Part shown: in pieces, positions 17,712 to 26,270 of the stretch | How positions within the stretch are numbered: position 1 is the first letter of the stretch | Layout: every line of letters begins with the position of its first letter | Source: Flavobacterium sp. NRK F7 | GTDB taxonomy: Bacteria; Bacteroidota; Bacteroidia; Flavobacteriales; Flavobacteriaceae | NCBI RefSeq assembly: GCF_024054195.1 | Contig: NZ_JAMXLB010000001.1 | Location: forward strand, 1,541,614-1,605,613 | DNA length: 64,000 nucleotides | Reading direction: 5' to 3' | The notes under the pieces: model-generated | Told to the model about the DNA's origin: nothing | The model's input: the letters and a program-made list of their open reading frames with translations, nothing else | The model's database searches: none | Translations under genes and position numbers: made by a program

Positions 17712-18460
17712 TGAGAATGACAGAAATGGTTAAGCATTTGTTAATCATTAATATTATATTTTTTATTGGAACCTATTTAGTTCCTAACTCTTTCAATTTA
17801 ATGGCTTTGCATTATTTTGAAAATGAACAATTTCGTTTTTGGCAACCTTTAACGCATATGTTCATGCATGGTGGGATTGCACATATTTTATTCAATATGT
17901 TTGCTTTGGTTTCTTTTGGTAGTGCTTTAGAACATTTATGGGGAGGCAAGAAGTTTTTGTTCTTTTATTTTTCTTGTGGAATTGGTGCTTTTTTATTGCA
18001 CACTGTTGTTAATTATATTTTTTTTCATCATGGCATGAGTATTTTAGTTGATAATGGTATTGATAAAAGTCAAATCTTTGGAATTCTTAATGAAGGTAAA
18101 TATAATACAGATTGGAGTCAATACTTATCGAGTGGTTCTTTAGATAGAATGTTGTCAGCCTTCTTTACACCCGTTGTTGGAGCTTCTGGAGCCATTTATG
18201 GTTTGTTAGTTGCTTTTGCGTATTTGTATCCTAATGCAGAATTGGCCTTAATGTTTATACCCGTTCCTGTAAAGGCAAAATATTTTGTGCCTATAATAAT
18301 TATTGGCTTTGACGTTTGTTATGGAATCATTGGAGGTTATCTAGGAATTTCAAATAGTAATTTTGGACATTATGCGCATGTTGGTGGAGCATTAACGGGA
18401 CTGATAATGGTTTGGTATTGGAAAAAGAATCAATTTAATAAAAATCGTTGGGATAGATAA
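17708..18460 (+). CDS. Rhomboid family intramembrane serine protease (first copy)
   Basis: This is a 250-residue polytopic membrane protein of the GlpG-like rhomboid family. Key features are the HMFMHGGIAHILFNMFAL segment with helix 2 His and Asn, the catalytic serine in GASGAIYG (about residue 161), and the catalytic His in HYAHVGGALTG (about residue 221). A loop of about 60 residues between helices 3 and 4 makes it somewhat longer than the minimal core. It overlaps mutL by ATGA and precedes a second rhomboid by 8 bp. Rhomboids cleave transmembrane substrates within the bilayer; the substrate here is unknown. Confidence 0.93.
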   Translation: MMRMTEMVKHLLIINIIFFIGTYLVPNSFNLMALHYFENEQFRFWQPLTHMFMHGGIAHILFNMFALVSFGSALEHLWGGKKFLFFYFSCGIGAFLLHTVVNYIFFHHGMSILVDNGIDKSQIFGILNEGKYNTDWSQYLSSGSLDRMLSAFFTPVVGASGAIYGLLVAFAYLYPNAELALMFIPVPVKAKYFVPIIIIGFDVCYGIIGGYLGISNSNFGHYAHVGGALTGLIMVWYWKKNQFNKNRWDR

Positions 18461-18468
18461 AAAGTAGT

Positions 18469-19326
18469 ATGAATATTCTAGAAGATTTAAAATTACAGTA
18501 TAAAATGGGTGGTATCGTTCAGCGGTTGATCTTCTGGAATGTAGGCCTGTTTATACTTTCATTCGTTTTCTTCTCTTTTGAAATAAGAAAATTTTTATAT
18601 CCCGATTGGTTGGCGCTATATTCTAGCTCAAGCCATTTTGTAACCAAACCATGGACGTTGTTTACGTATATGTTTTTGCATGATGGTTTCTTGCATTTAT
18701 TGTTTAACATGTTGGTCTTGCATTTTTCAGGAAGATTGTTTTTAACCTATTTCACAGGAAGGCAATTATTAGGATTATATGTGTTAGGAGGAATTTTTGC
18801 AGGATTCGTATTTATAGTTTCCTATTATTTTTTAGGAATGAACTCAGCTTTAGTAGGTGCTAGTGGTGCCATAATGGCAATTTTGATAGCTACTGCTACT
18901 TATGCTCCATATATGTTATTACGAATTCCTTTAATTGGAACTGTTAAATTATGGCAAGTTACTTTTGTAATTGTGCTATTGGATTTAATTCAGTTGCCTT
19001 TGAATAATACAGGTGGCCATGTAGCGCATTTAGGAGGTGCTTTATTTGGTTTTATATATGTTAAATTACTTCAAAATGGTACTGATTTATCAAAAGGAAT
19101 TTCTAAATTACAAGATGGAATAGAAAATCTTTTTTCTCCCAAAAAGAAAACACCATTTAAAAAAGTACATAAAAACACCTATCAAAAGACTACTTTTACT
19201 AAAACTACTCAAGAAAAAGATATCAATCAGAAAAAGATAGATGATATTTTGGATAAAATTAGTAAATCAGGTTATGATAGTTTAAGCAAAGAAGAAAAGG
19301 AATTTTTATTTAAAGTGGGTAAATAA
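18469..19326 (+). CDS. Rhomboid family intramembrane serine protease (second copy)
   Basis: This 285-residue rhomboid has six predicted membrane spans. It shows FLHDGFLHLLFNMLVL in helix 2, the nucleophile in VGASGAIMA (about residue 131) and the catalytic His in HVAHLGGALFG (about 188). A basic, Lys- and Thr-rich cytoplasmic tail (about 210-285) contains repeats of the KKTPFKK type and a closing helix (SLSKEEKEFLFKVGK). It differs clearly from the upstream copy, which lacks the tail. The two genes form a tandem pair in the mutL operon and the stop abuts the next gene. Confidence 0.92.
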   Translation: MNILEDLKLQYKMGGIVQRLIFWNVGLFILSFVFFSFEIRKFLYPDWLALYSSSSHFVTKPWTLFTYMFLHDGFLHLLFNMLVLHFSGRLFLTYFTGRQLLGLYVLGGIFAGFVFIVSYYFLGMNSALVGASGAIMAILIATATYAPYMLLRIPLIGTVKLWQVTFVIVLLDLIQLPLNNTGGHVAHLGGALFGFIYVKLLQNGTDLSKGISKLQDGIENLFSPKKKTPFKKVHKNTYQKTTFTKTTQEKDINQKKIDDILDKISKSGYDSLSKEEKEFLFKVGK

Positions 19327-20385
19327 TTGAAAAGAGAATCATTAATAAGCAGAATCGCCTTCTTTTGTAATAAAGTTTTAGCTTTGATGACCTTTCTTGC
19401 TTATATTTTACCTTTTTTAGCACCCAATTTATTTCCTTTCTTAAGTGTTTTGACGCTTTTATTGCCTCTATTTTTAGTACTGAATGCCGCTTTTTTTATC
19501 ATTTGGTTGCTTCAATTGAAAAGAAAAATGTTGCTTTCTGGAATAGTGCTGTTAATTGGAATAACATTTTTAGGTAAATTATACCGTTTTAAAGAAGCTA
19601 AATTAGAAGCAGAGCCGGATGATTTTACACTTATGAGTTATAATGTACGTTTGTTTAATAAGTACGAATGGTTGCCCAATAAAAATGTCCCTAGTGATAT
19701 TTCGGATGTCATTCAAGATTACAATCCAGATATTTTGTGTTTGCAAGAATTTACACCTAATGAAGATGTAAGGTTGCGAAATTTTCCTTACAAAAAAATA
19801 TATTTGAAAGGGGATAAAAATAAATACGGTCAAGCTATTTTTTCTAAATACGAAATCGTAAATACTGGAAAAATAGTATTTCCAAATTCTACAAATAATG
19901 TCATTTTTGCTGATATTGTGAAAAAAGAGGATACCATACGAGTATACAGTATGCATTTACAATCGGTTAAAATTAGTACCGATATTCATGAGAAATTAGA
20001 TGAAAATAAGTCCAAGTTTATTTTTAAACGAATTAGTGAAGCTTTTAAACAACAACAATTGCAATCGGAGTTGATTAAAGATCATTATTCAAGTTGTTCG
20101 TATCCCAAAATTATTTGTGGCGATATGAATAATAGTGCCTTTTCTTATGTGTATAGTAATATTAAGGGCGAAATGACCGATGCTTTTCAACAAGCAGGAC
20201 AAGGTTTTGGAGAATCCTATAATTTTAAATATTATCCAGCGCGAATCGATTATGTGTTTGTTGAAGATGCTTTTATAGTGAAAGAATTTATAACAGATAA
20301 TCAAGTGAAGCTTAGCGATCACTTTCCGGTTTTTACGCGATTAAAGAAAATAGAATCCGTTGCAACAAACCACTCAAAAAAGTAG
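19327..20385 (+). CDS. Endonuclease/exonuclease/phosphatase (EEP) family membrane protein
   Basis: This 352-residue protein has three N-terminal hydrophobic segments (about 12-85) and an EEP domain. The domain carries the expected metal and catalytic motifs in order: DFTLMSYNVRLF, CLQEF, YSMHLQSV, ICGDMNNSAFSYVY, IDYVFV and LSDHFPVF. The substrate could be a nucleic acid or a phospho-sugar/lipid; the membrane anchor suggests an envelope-facing enzyme. Translation probably begins at the TTG at 19327, directly after the rhomboid stop, because the first hydrophobic region starts soon after; the first ATG (19387) would cut into it. The 3' end overlaps the convergent WbqC-like gene by 12 bp. Confidence 0.85.
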   Translation: MKRESLISRIAFFCNKVLALMTFLAYILPFLAPNLFPFLSVLTLLLPLFLVLNAAFFIIWLLQLKRKMLLSGIVLLIGITFLGKLYRFKEAKLEAEPDDFTLMSYNVRLFNKYEWLPNKNVPSDISDVIQDYNPDILCLQEFTPNEDVRLRNFPYKKIYLKGDKNKYGQAIFSKYEIVNTGKIVFPNSTNNVIFADIVKKEDTIRVYSMHLQSVKISTDIHEKLDENKSKFIFKRISEAFKQQQLQSELIKDHYSSCSYPKIICGDMNNSAFSYVYSNIKGEMTDAFQQAGQGFGESYNFKYYPARIDYVFVEDAFIVKEFITDNQVKLSDHFPVFTRLKKIESVATNHSKK

Positions 20386-20991
20386 TTTTTGTTTTAATAA
20401 ATAGTCCTTTGCATGTCTTCCTTCATTAAAAAGTAAATCCAAAATACTTAAATTCGGAATAAAACCGTGTTTTTCATTAAAAACTTGAGTGTAAGATTCG
20501 TTTACAAAAGTGTCTTTTTTTCCATTGGCTAACGGACGAAAATCCGTATAATTTTTTGCTTCATGAAAATACTCTGTGGTTGTAGTATAAGGTAAGGTAA
20601 TACCTAAACAGGCATTGATGATTTCAAATATTTCAAAATTTAAATCCATCATAAACTCGTGTTTTTTTTCAAAAACGGGACGAATATCATCTTCGAAAAA
20701 CTCAAAGAAAGGTGAAGTCCTATAAGCTGCTTCTAGAGATTTAAAATGGTTTTTTTGCCAATCAAAGGCATTTTCAATTTTTACATCTTTATACTTTTGG
20801 TGTAATTCTTTACTATGCTTAACGGGGATGTTTAGCATTTGAACCCCATTCGGACTATAAATATACATGCGATTGCGATTCGTTTGCTTTTGAAAATTAT
20901 CTTCTTTTTCAAAAGTTATGGTCTCCGCTTGTAATAGAGCAGCATATTGACTTATAGAAGGGAAATAGGTTGGATGTAATAAAATGTTCAT
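20374..20991 (-). CDS. WbqC-like family protein
   Basis: This 205-residue protein matches the WbqC-like family, with an opening of MNILLHPTYFPSISQYA, QKQTNRNRMYIYSPNG and the DWQKNHFKSLEAAYRTSPFFEFF core. Family members have been found in O-antigen and gliding-related gene sets, but no reaction is established. The ATG at 20991 is chosen over an in-frame TTG at 21015 because family members start with this motif. It is the last gene of the parA-to-wbqC run but is separated from lepB by a terminator hairpin. The 3' end overlaps the EEP gene. Confidence 0.85.
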   Translation of the reverse strand: MNILLHPTYFPSISQYAALLQAETITFEKEDNFQKQTNRNRMYIYSPNGVQMLNIPVKHSKELHQKYKDVKIENAFDWQKNHFKSLEAAYRTSPFFEFFEDDIRPVFEKKHEFMMDLNFEIFEIINACLGITLPYTTTTEYFHEAKNYTDFRPLANGKKDTFVNESYTQVFNEKHGFIPNLSILDLLFNEGRHAKDYLLKQKLLF

Positions 20992-21012
20992 TTGTGAAAT
21001 AATTTTAAAAAG

Positions 21013-21045
21013 CAAGAGTTTATATTGTTGAAATATAAACTCTTG
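21013..21045 (-). terminator. Rho-independent terminator after lepB
   Basis: A 14-bp perfect stem (21013-21026 with 21032-21045, 5-nt loop) is followed on the minus strand by CTTTTT. It lies 24 bp after the lepB stop and just before the WbqC-like start. Confidence 0.8.
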
Positions 21046-21068
21046 TAATATTTAAGGCTTATTTTTAA

Positions 21069-22778
21069 TTAAGCTGCTTTCTCTTTTTTTCTTTTTTTAT
21101 AGAAATACTCGCCTACAAAGTATAACACAAGTAAAACTAAAAAGTATTTGAAATAAGATTTGGGTTGCCCATCTCCAGATACGGTTGTAAACAATCGTTC
21201 CCAACGTATTTTATTGATTCCTTTTCCATTTGAATTCCAACTCATCCAGATGAATACCGGCTTACCTACAATATGGTCTTCTGGAGTATAACCAAAATAA
21301 CGTGCATCTAATGAATTATGACGATTGTCTCCCATCATCCAGTAATAATCTTGTTTGAAGGTATATTGATTGGTTACTTGTCCGTTAATTTTAATTTGGT
21401 CGCCATTCACTTCTAAGGTGTTCCCTTCATATTCTGTGATAATAATTTTATAAAGCGGCAGTGTTTCTTTATTTAAAGTAACCGTTTTACCTGCTTCAGG
21501 AATGTAAATGGGTCCAAAATTATCTCCATTCCAATCTCTAGTTGTAGAAGGTTTACCATCTTTGAAATCTGGGAAAGTACCGTCTTCAGCACCTTCTTTA
21601 ATCTGCCTTTTAGTAGAAATAATTCTAGAATCAGATTTCATTTTTTCTACTTTTTCAAAAGTCAGATTACCAAGTATATAATTGGTTGCTATCTTTAAAT
21701 TTAATTTATCAAATATTTCTTGAGAAATACTTCCTCTGATTAGAGAAGTTTTCAAATCCCTGTCAACTTCTTCAATCCCATAATTGTTTATCAAAAGTTT
21801 TTTTACTTCAGGTTTATCCCAAACTTCATTATCAATTTCAAAAACGTAACCTGTTTCTGAAATATCATAGTCGTTTAATAAACCTTGAGATAGAGGCTCT
21901 TTGGTTTTAATAATATAAAAATACTGTGGTTTAGCTCGTTCTGGTAAAATAAGTTCTTTTCCATTTATAAAGACAATTCCATCTTTAATTTCTAAAGAAT
22001 CTCCAGCAATACCCACACATCTTTTAACATAGTTAGTCTTTTTATCGATTGGTTTGTCAATTCTTCTATTCGAAGGATTGTACATGTTGTCTAGGGTATC
22101 TCTTGGCCAGTTAAAAACAACAATATCGTTATTTTTAATTTTCTCTAATTTAGGAAATCTAAAATAGGGTAATTGTGGTTTTTTAGAATACGACAAAGTT
22201 CCTACTAAAGGAATCGAATCGTGTACCATTGGAGCTGCAATGGGTGTCATAGGTGTTCTAGCTCCATAATTAAACTTGCTTACAAAAAGGAAATCACCTA
22301 TTAATAAGGATTTTTCCAAAGAAGAAGTTGGAATTACATAAGGTTGTATAAAATAAGTATGTACAAAGGTGGCAACAATAATGGCAAATGCTAACGAACC
22401 TAAGGTATCCATAGCTTTTGTAGGAGCTTTTAAATCACGATCCGCATGATAGGTAAGTTCTTGAGTGTAGTTTACATAAAAAATATATAAGCCTAGAGTA
22501 GCCACTCCTAAAACCATATCAAGTGTAGATTTCTTACCAAAAGTTCGTAAAGTTTCTATCCAAATAATAGGAAACATAAACAAATTAATGATAGGGATGA
22601 AAAGCAACAAAGTCCACCATGTAGGCCTGTTGATGATTTTCATTAATACAATTGCATTATAAATGGGGACAAAAGCTTCCCACGCTTTTCTACCTGCTTT
22701 TGTGTATAATTTCCAAGTGCCTAAACCATGTATGACTTGTACTATTAAGATAAATAATAACCAACCTTGTACTGACAT
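21069..22778 (-). CDS. lepB: Signal peptidase I LepB (large Bacteroidota form)
   Basis: Signal peptidase I removes Sec and Tat signal peptides at the outer face of the inner membrane. This 569-residue protein is far longer than E. coli LepB (324). A hydrophobic N-terminal region (about 1-105, DUF5684-like) precedes the catalytic domain. The catalytic domain has IPTSSLEKSLLIGDF (serine nucleophile region, about residue 155), NYVKRCVGIAGDSLEI with the general-base Lys, and box E GDNRHNSLDARYFG. About 200 extra residues separate boxes D and E. One more membrane span lies near the C-terminus. I choose the ATG at 22778 over a TTG at 22832. It is in the parAB-dapB run. Confidence 0.92.
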   Translation of the reverse strand: MSVQGWLLFILIVQVIHGLGTWKLYTKAGRKAWEAFVPIYNAIVLMKIINRPTWWTLLLFIPIINLFMFPIIWIETLRTFGKKSTLDMVLGVATLGLYIFYVNYTQELTYHADRDLKAPTKAMDTLGSLAFAIIVATFVHTYFIQPYVIPTSSLEKSLLIGDFLFVSKFNYGARTPMTPIAAPMVHDSIPLVGTLSYSKKPQLPYFRFPKLEKIKNNDIVVFNWPRDTLDNMYNPSNRRIDKPIDKKTNYVKRCVGIAGDSLEIKDGIVFINGKELILPERAKPQYFYIIKTKEPLSQGLLNDYDISETGYVFEIDNEVWDKPEVKKLLINNYGIEEVDRDLKTSLIRGSISQEIFDKLNLKIATNYILGNLTFEKVEKMKSDSRIISTKRQIKEGAEDGTFPDFKDGKPSTTRDWNGDNFGPIYIPEAGKTVTLNKETLPLYKIIITEYEGNTLEVNGDQIKINGQVTNQYTFKQDYYWMMGDNRHNSLDARYFGYTPEDHIVGKPVFIWMSWNSNGKGINKIRWERLFTTVSGDGQPKSYFKYFLVLLVLYFVGEYFYKKRKKEKAA

Positions 22779-22853
22779 CTTTATTTTATTTAATTGTTTA
22801 AATTGTTTAAAGTTTATGAATTTAAACTTCAAAACAAGTATTCTATTTTTATC

Positions 22854-22867
22854 TTTCTAACTTCTAA
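22854..22867. repeat. Heptamer repeat (two copies) at the dapB stop codon
   Basis: Two copies of the TTAGAAR heptamer (minus strand) include the dapB TAG stop. This is the same unit as at 8400-8427 and 37765-37792. Confidence 0.6.
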
Positions 22868-23565
22868 CGTAATCCTAAAACATCTTTCATTGTAAAGATG
22901 CCATTTTTTCCAATAATCCATTCTGCAGCTACAACAGCTCCTAATGCAAACCCTTCTCTAGTATGTGCTGTGTGTTTAATTTCAATCTGATCTACACTAC
23001 TATCATAAAAGATACTATGTGTACCTGGTATATTTTCAATTCTTTTGGCTTCTATATGTATTTCAGAAGAAGTAGCTTCTTCTAATGTCCAGTTTGTATA
23101 ATCGGTGTTTTGGATGATTCCATTCGCTAAAGAAATAGCTGTGCCGCTGGGTGCATCTAGTTTTTGTGTGTGATGAATTTCTTCCATTGATACTTGATAC
23201 TGTTTTAAATTGGCCATCATTTTTGCTAAACAAGCATTCAATTCAAAAAAGATATTCACGCCTAAACTAAAATTAGAACCATAAATAAAACTTCCATTTT
23301 TAGCTTGGCACAAGGCAACTATGTCATCATATTCTTCTAACCAGCCCGTAGTTCCAGAAATAACGGGTACCTTGTTTTCAAAACAAGCCGAAATATTGGC
23401 AACAGCACTAGTAGGAATACTGAAGTCTATTGCTACATCCGCTTTTTCTAGACCAGCATAAGTATCACTTCTTCCTTTTCTTAGTACAATTTCATGACCA
23501 CGTTCTAAGGCTATTTTTTCAATAACCTTACCCATTTTTCCATATCCTAAAAGTGCAATTTTCAT
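22864..23565 (-). CDS. dapB: 4-hydroxy-tetrahydrodipicolinate reductase DapB
   Basis: DapB reduces 4-hydroxy-tetrahydrodipicolinate with NAD(P)H on the way to diaminopimelate and lysine. The 233-residue protein is slightly short for the family, as in other Bacteroidota. It has the nucleotide-binding MKIALLGYGKMGKVIE, VAIDFSIP, the GTTGW loop, the catalytic EEIHHTQKLDAPSGTA segment with the paired His and substrate Lys, and HTAHTREGFALGA. It lies between the DUF5683 gene and lepB in the minus-strand run. Identification is firm. The stop codon falls within a heptamer repeat. Confidence 0.96.
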   Translation of the reverse strand: MKIALLGYGKMGKVIEKIALERGHEIVLRKGRSDTYAGLEKADVAIDFSIPTSAVANISACFENKVPVISGTTGWLEEYDDIVALCQAKNGSFIYGSNFSLGVNIFFELNACLAKMMANLKQYQVSMEEIHHTQKLDAPSGTAISLANGIIQNTDYTNWTLEEATSSEIHIEAKRIENIPGTHSIFYDSSVDQIEIKHTAHTREGFALGAVVAAEWIIGKNGIFTMKDVLGLR

Positions 23566-23609
23566 GAAGTATATGACGTTTTTTTTAGCTTCTGTTAGCC
23601 AATGAAATG

Positions 23610-24179
23610 TTAAAAATTATAGGTTAATTTTAATCCTGTTTTAAAACGATAGTCAATTTCGTTTTGATATAATTCAGGTCTAATGGATAGATTTTCGTTT
23701 ACGTTAAACTGAAGTAAATGAGCATCAACATTGGCATCGACTATATTTAAGATATAAATACCCGCAGTAATTAAAGCAGATAAATCTCTATTTCTTTGAT
23801 GAAATTTTTGACCTCTAATAAGTCCGTCATTGGAAAGACTGCCATAAACAGGATGCTGTCCTTCTTTCGAAGTACCATCTAATCTCGCTTTGTATTCATC
23901 TCTATACTCATGGTATTTTTTGTTATTCCAAGCGTAAAAATAAATACCCGCTCCTAAACCACCATATACAATAGGAATTTTCCAGTATTTTTTATTGTAA
24001 GCTTGACCTAAACCTGGTAGTATAGCCGAATAAAAAGCTGCTTTAGCAGGAGATAATGGATTTATTTTTGAGTTTTTAGCAGTAATAGTGTCTTGAATAA
24101 CTAAAGAAACTTCTTCTTGAGCCCAACAACTGTTACCAAAAAGTAAACCAAAAAAAGATATGATTAATAAGTGTTTCAC
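23610..24179 (-). CDS. DUF5683 domain exported protein
   Basis: This 189-residue protein has a signal peptide (about 1-20, ending CWAQ) and a hydrophobic core (SPAKAAFYSAILPGLGQAYN, YWKIPIVYGGLGAGIYFYAW). This is typical of the small DUF5683 membrane or outer-membrane proteins found next to parB in Bacteroidota. The start is a GTG at 24179 whose first base is the last base of the parB TAG stop, so translation is coupled. The function is unknown; the constant neighbourhood with parAB, dapB and lepB is the main clue. Confidence 0.85.
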   Translation of the reverse strand: MKHLLIISFFGLLFGNSCWAQEEVSLVIQDTITAKNSKINPLSPAKAAFYSAILPGLGQAYNKKYWKIPIVYGGLGAGIYFYAWNNKKYHEYRDEYKARLDGTSKEGQHPVYGSLSNDGLIRGQKFHQRNRDLSALITAGIYILNIVDANVDAHLLQFNVNENLSIRPELYQNEIDYRFKTGLKLTYNF

Positions 24180-25075
24180 TAGGAGTTAATCAATTTCAAA
24201 ATACGATTAAAATCTTCTTCAGAATGAAATGGAATGGTAATTTTTCCTTTTCCATTAGAAGCTACTTTAACATCAACTTTGGTTCCAAAGAATCCAGTAA
24301 AGGCTTTTTGATCGGTTTCTGCTACTTCAAAACTATTTGCATTGGTTTTAGCTGCTTGAGGTTTTAAACTATCTTGATATTTTTTAACCAAAGCTTCTGT
24401 TTCTCTTACTGATAAGTTTTGGCTCACTACTTTGTGGTAAATAGAAGATTGTACTTCGTCGTCTTCAATAGAAATTAATGCTCTTCCATGACCCATAGAA
24501 ATAAAACCATCACGCATACCTGTTTGGATAATTGGATCTAGTTTTAATAAACGTAGGTAATTGGTAATTGTAGAACGTTTTTTACCTACACGATCACTCA
24601 ATTCTTCCTGAGTCAAATTAATTTCATCAATTAATCTCTGGTACGATAAAGCTACCTCAATAGGGTCTAAGTCATGACGTTGGATATTTTCCACCAATGC
24701 CATTACTAACGATTCATTGTCGTTCGCTAAACGAATGTATGCAGGAATCGTTTCTAAACCCGCTAGTTTAGAAGCACGTAATCTTCTTTCTCCAGAAATT
24801 AACTGGAATTTATTAAAATCTAATTTACGAACCGTAATCGGCTGAATAACACCTAATTCCTTGATGGAAATGGCTAATTCTTTTAAGGTTTCTTCGTTAA
24901 AATTACTTCTCGGTTGAAACGGATTTATCTCAATTGCATCTAATTCAAGCTCAATAATGCTACCTACTACTTTATCGGCTCCTTTATCTTCAACCGATTT
25001 AATATCGTTTGAAGGGTCTTTCAATAAAGCGGATAAACCTCTTCCTAGTGCTTGTTTTTTTTCTGCTTTCGCCAT
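24179..25075 (-). CDS. parB: Chromosome partitioning protein ParB
   Basis: ParB binds parS sites, spreads as a CTP-dependent clamp and works with ParA in chromosome segregation. The 298-residue protein opens with KKQALGRGLSALLKD, then has the NPFQPR box, the GERRLRASKLAG CTP-binding motif, ENIQRHDLDPIEVA and an HTH segment (LTQEELSDRVGKKRSTITNYLRLL). A short C-terminal dimerisation region ends it. It follows parA by 9 bp. I found no sequence close to the Bacillus-type parS consensus in this window. Confidence 0.96.
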   Translation of the reverse strand: MAKAEKKQALGRGLSALLKDPSNDIKSVEDKGADKVVGSIIELELDAIEINPFQPRSNFNEETLKELAISIKELGVIQPITVRKLDFNKFQLISGERRLRASKLAGLETIPAYIRLANDNESLVMALVENIQRHDLDPIEVALSYQRLIDEINLTQEELSDRVGKKRSTITNYLRLLKLDPIIQTGMRDGFISMGHGRALISIEDDEVQSSIYHKVVSQNLSVRETEALVKKYQDSLKPQAAKTNANSFEVAETDQKAFTGFFGTKVDVKVASNGKGKITIPFHSEEDFNRILKLINS

Positions 25076-25084
25076 CTTTCTATA

Positions 25085-25849
25085 TTACTTATTTTTCTTG
25101 ATAATTTCTTCCGCTAAATTAATATAATTGGTCGCTCCTTTACTGGTTGCATCATAGTTGATAATGCTTTCACCATAACTTGGAGCTTCACTTAATTTAA
25201 TATTTCTTTGAATTACGGTTTCAAAAACCATATCGTTAAAGTGCTTTTGCACTTCTTCAACTACTTGGTTCGATAAACGTAAACGAGAATCATACATTGT
25301 TAATAATAATCCTTCTATATCTAATTCTGGGTTGTGTATTTTTTGAACACTTTTAATGGTATTCAATAGTTTTCCTAAACCTTCCAAAGCAAAATATTCA
25401 CATTGTATCGGAATAATAACACTATCCGCAACTGTTAATGCATTCAATGTTAGTAATCCTAATGAAGGAGCACAGTCGATAAGAATGTAATCGTATTTGT
25501 CTTTTACACTTTCAAGTGCTTTTTTCAACATATACTCACGATTTTCTTTGTCTACTAGCTCAATTTCAATAGCTACTAAGTCTATGTGTGCAGGTATAAC
25601 CGAAACATTAGGAGCATTGGTAGCCATAGTCGCCTCTTCTGGAGTGTTACTATGTTCCAAAACTTGATAACTACCGATGGCAACACTTTCTACATCAATG
25701 CCTAAACCCGAACTGGCATTTGCTTGTGGATCAGCATCAATTAAAAGTACTTTCTTTTCTAAAACACCTAGTGCTGCAGCAAGATTAATAGAAGTTGTTG
25801 TTTTACCAACACCACCTTTTTGATTGGCAATTGCTATGATTTTACCCAT
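25085..25849 (-). CDS. parA: Chromosome partitioning ATPase ParA/Soj
   Basis: ParA is a Walker-type ATPase that forms dynamic nucleoid-bound gradients to move ParB-parS complexes. The 254-residue protein begins MGKIIAIANQKGGVGKTTT with the deviant Walker A (signature Lys), followed by LLIDADPQANAS, the Walker B YDYILIDCAPSLG, and IPIQCEYFALEGL. An in-frame TTG at 25885 would add twelve residues before this motif; the ATG at 25849 is the family start. It is the first gene of the minus-strand parA-parB-DUF5683-dapB-lepB set. Confidence 0.96.
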   Translation of the reverse strand: MGKIIAIANQKGGVGKTTTSINLAAALGVLEKKVLLIDADPQANASSGLGIDVESVAIGSYQVLEHSNTPEEATMATNAPNVSVIPAHIDLVAIEIELVDKENREYMLKKALESVKDKYDYILIDCAPSLGLLTLNALTVADSVIIPIQCEYFALEGLGKLLNTIKSVQKIHNPELDIEGLLLTMYDSRLRLSNQVVEEVQKHFNDMVFETVIQRNIKLSEAPSYGESIINYDATSKGATNYINLAEEIIKKNK

Positions 25850-26270
25850 TTGTTTTTTAAAAATTTTTGAGTCGTAAAAATACAATTATTTATGGTTTTT
25901 TCAAGCCAAATTTGTTAACAATACATTAAAGTAGGCGAAGTCCTCTATTTTAAAGAATAAATTGTAGTATTTTATTTTTTGGAGCACCACTTTTTATTTC
26001 TAACACAATCTGTCCCGTTATCCACTCTATCTTTTTTATTAGGGTAAATTACTGTAAATCTAGAAAGCCCTAATAAAAAAGGATGTCGTTTCTACCGGGG
26101 CTAAAATAGATAAACTTTTTTTAATTAAAAACACGAATGAAGCTTCTTTTGTGATTTAAAAGCAAAAAAAATATCGCATAAGAGAATCGCTACAAAAGAT
26201 TTTTGTAAAGGCCTTTTAGTAAAATCCATTAGTTTCTGTTACATTTGTTTTTATAAAAAAATAAGCCATC
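25850..26270. other. 421-bp divergent intergenic region
   Basis: This region lies between parA (minus) and the amidohydrolase (plus). It contains the long hairpin-forming repeat at 26014-26102 and otherwise AT-rich DNA. I see no gene in it. Confidence 0.6.
26014..26102. repeat. Long imperfect inverted repeat (dispersed hairpin element)
   Basis: The core is a perfect 14-bp inverted repeat, 26031-26044 with 26068-26081, around a 23-nt loop. The arms continue imperfectly outwards, from CCCGTTATCCACTCTATC on the left to GGATGTCGTTTCTACCGGGG on the right. I recall similar CCCG...CGGGG hairpin elements with a T-rich/A-rich core scattered between genes in Flavobacterium genomes. No ORF is present. 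Confidence 0.65.

Noticed and set aside
22779..22832. Extended N-terminus of LepB
   Set aside because: It needs a TTG start and adds a polar, low-complexity segment before the conserved membrane region.
24179..25849. parS sites near parAB
   Set aside because: I looked for a Bacillus-type palindrome around the operon and saw nothing close enough; the site may be elsewhere.
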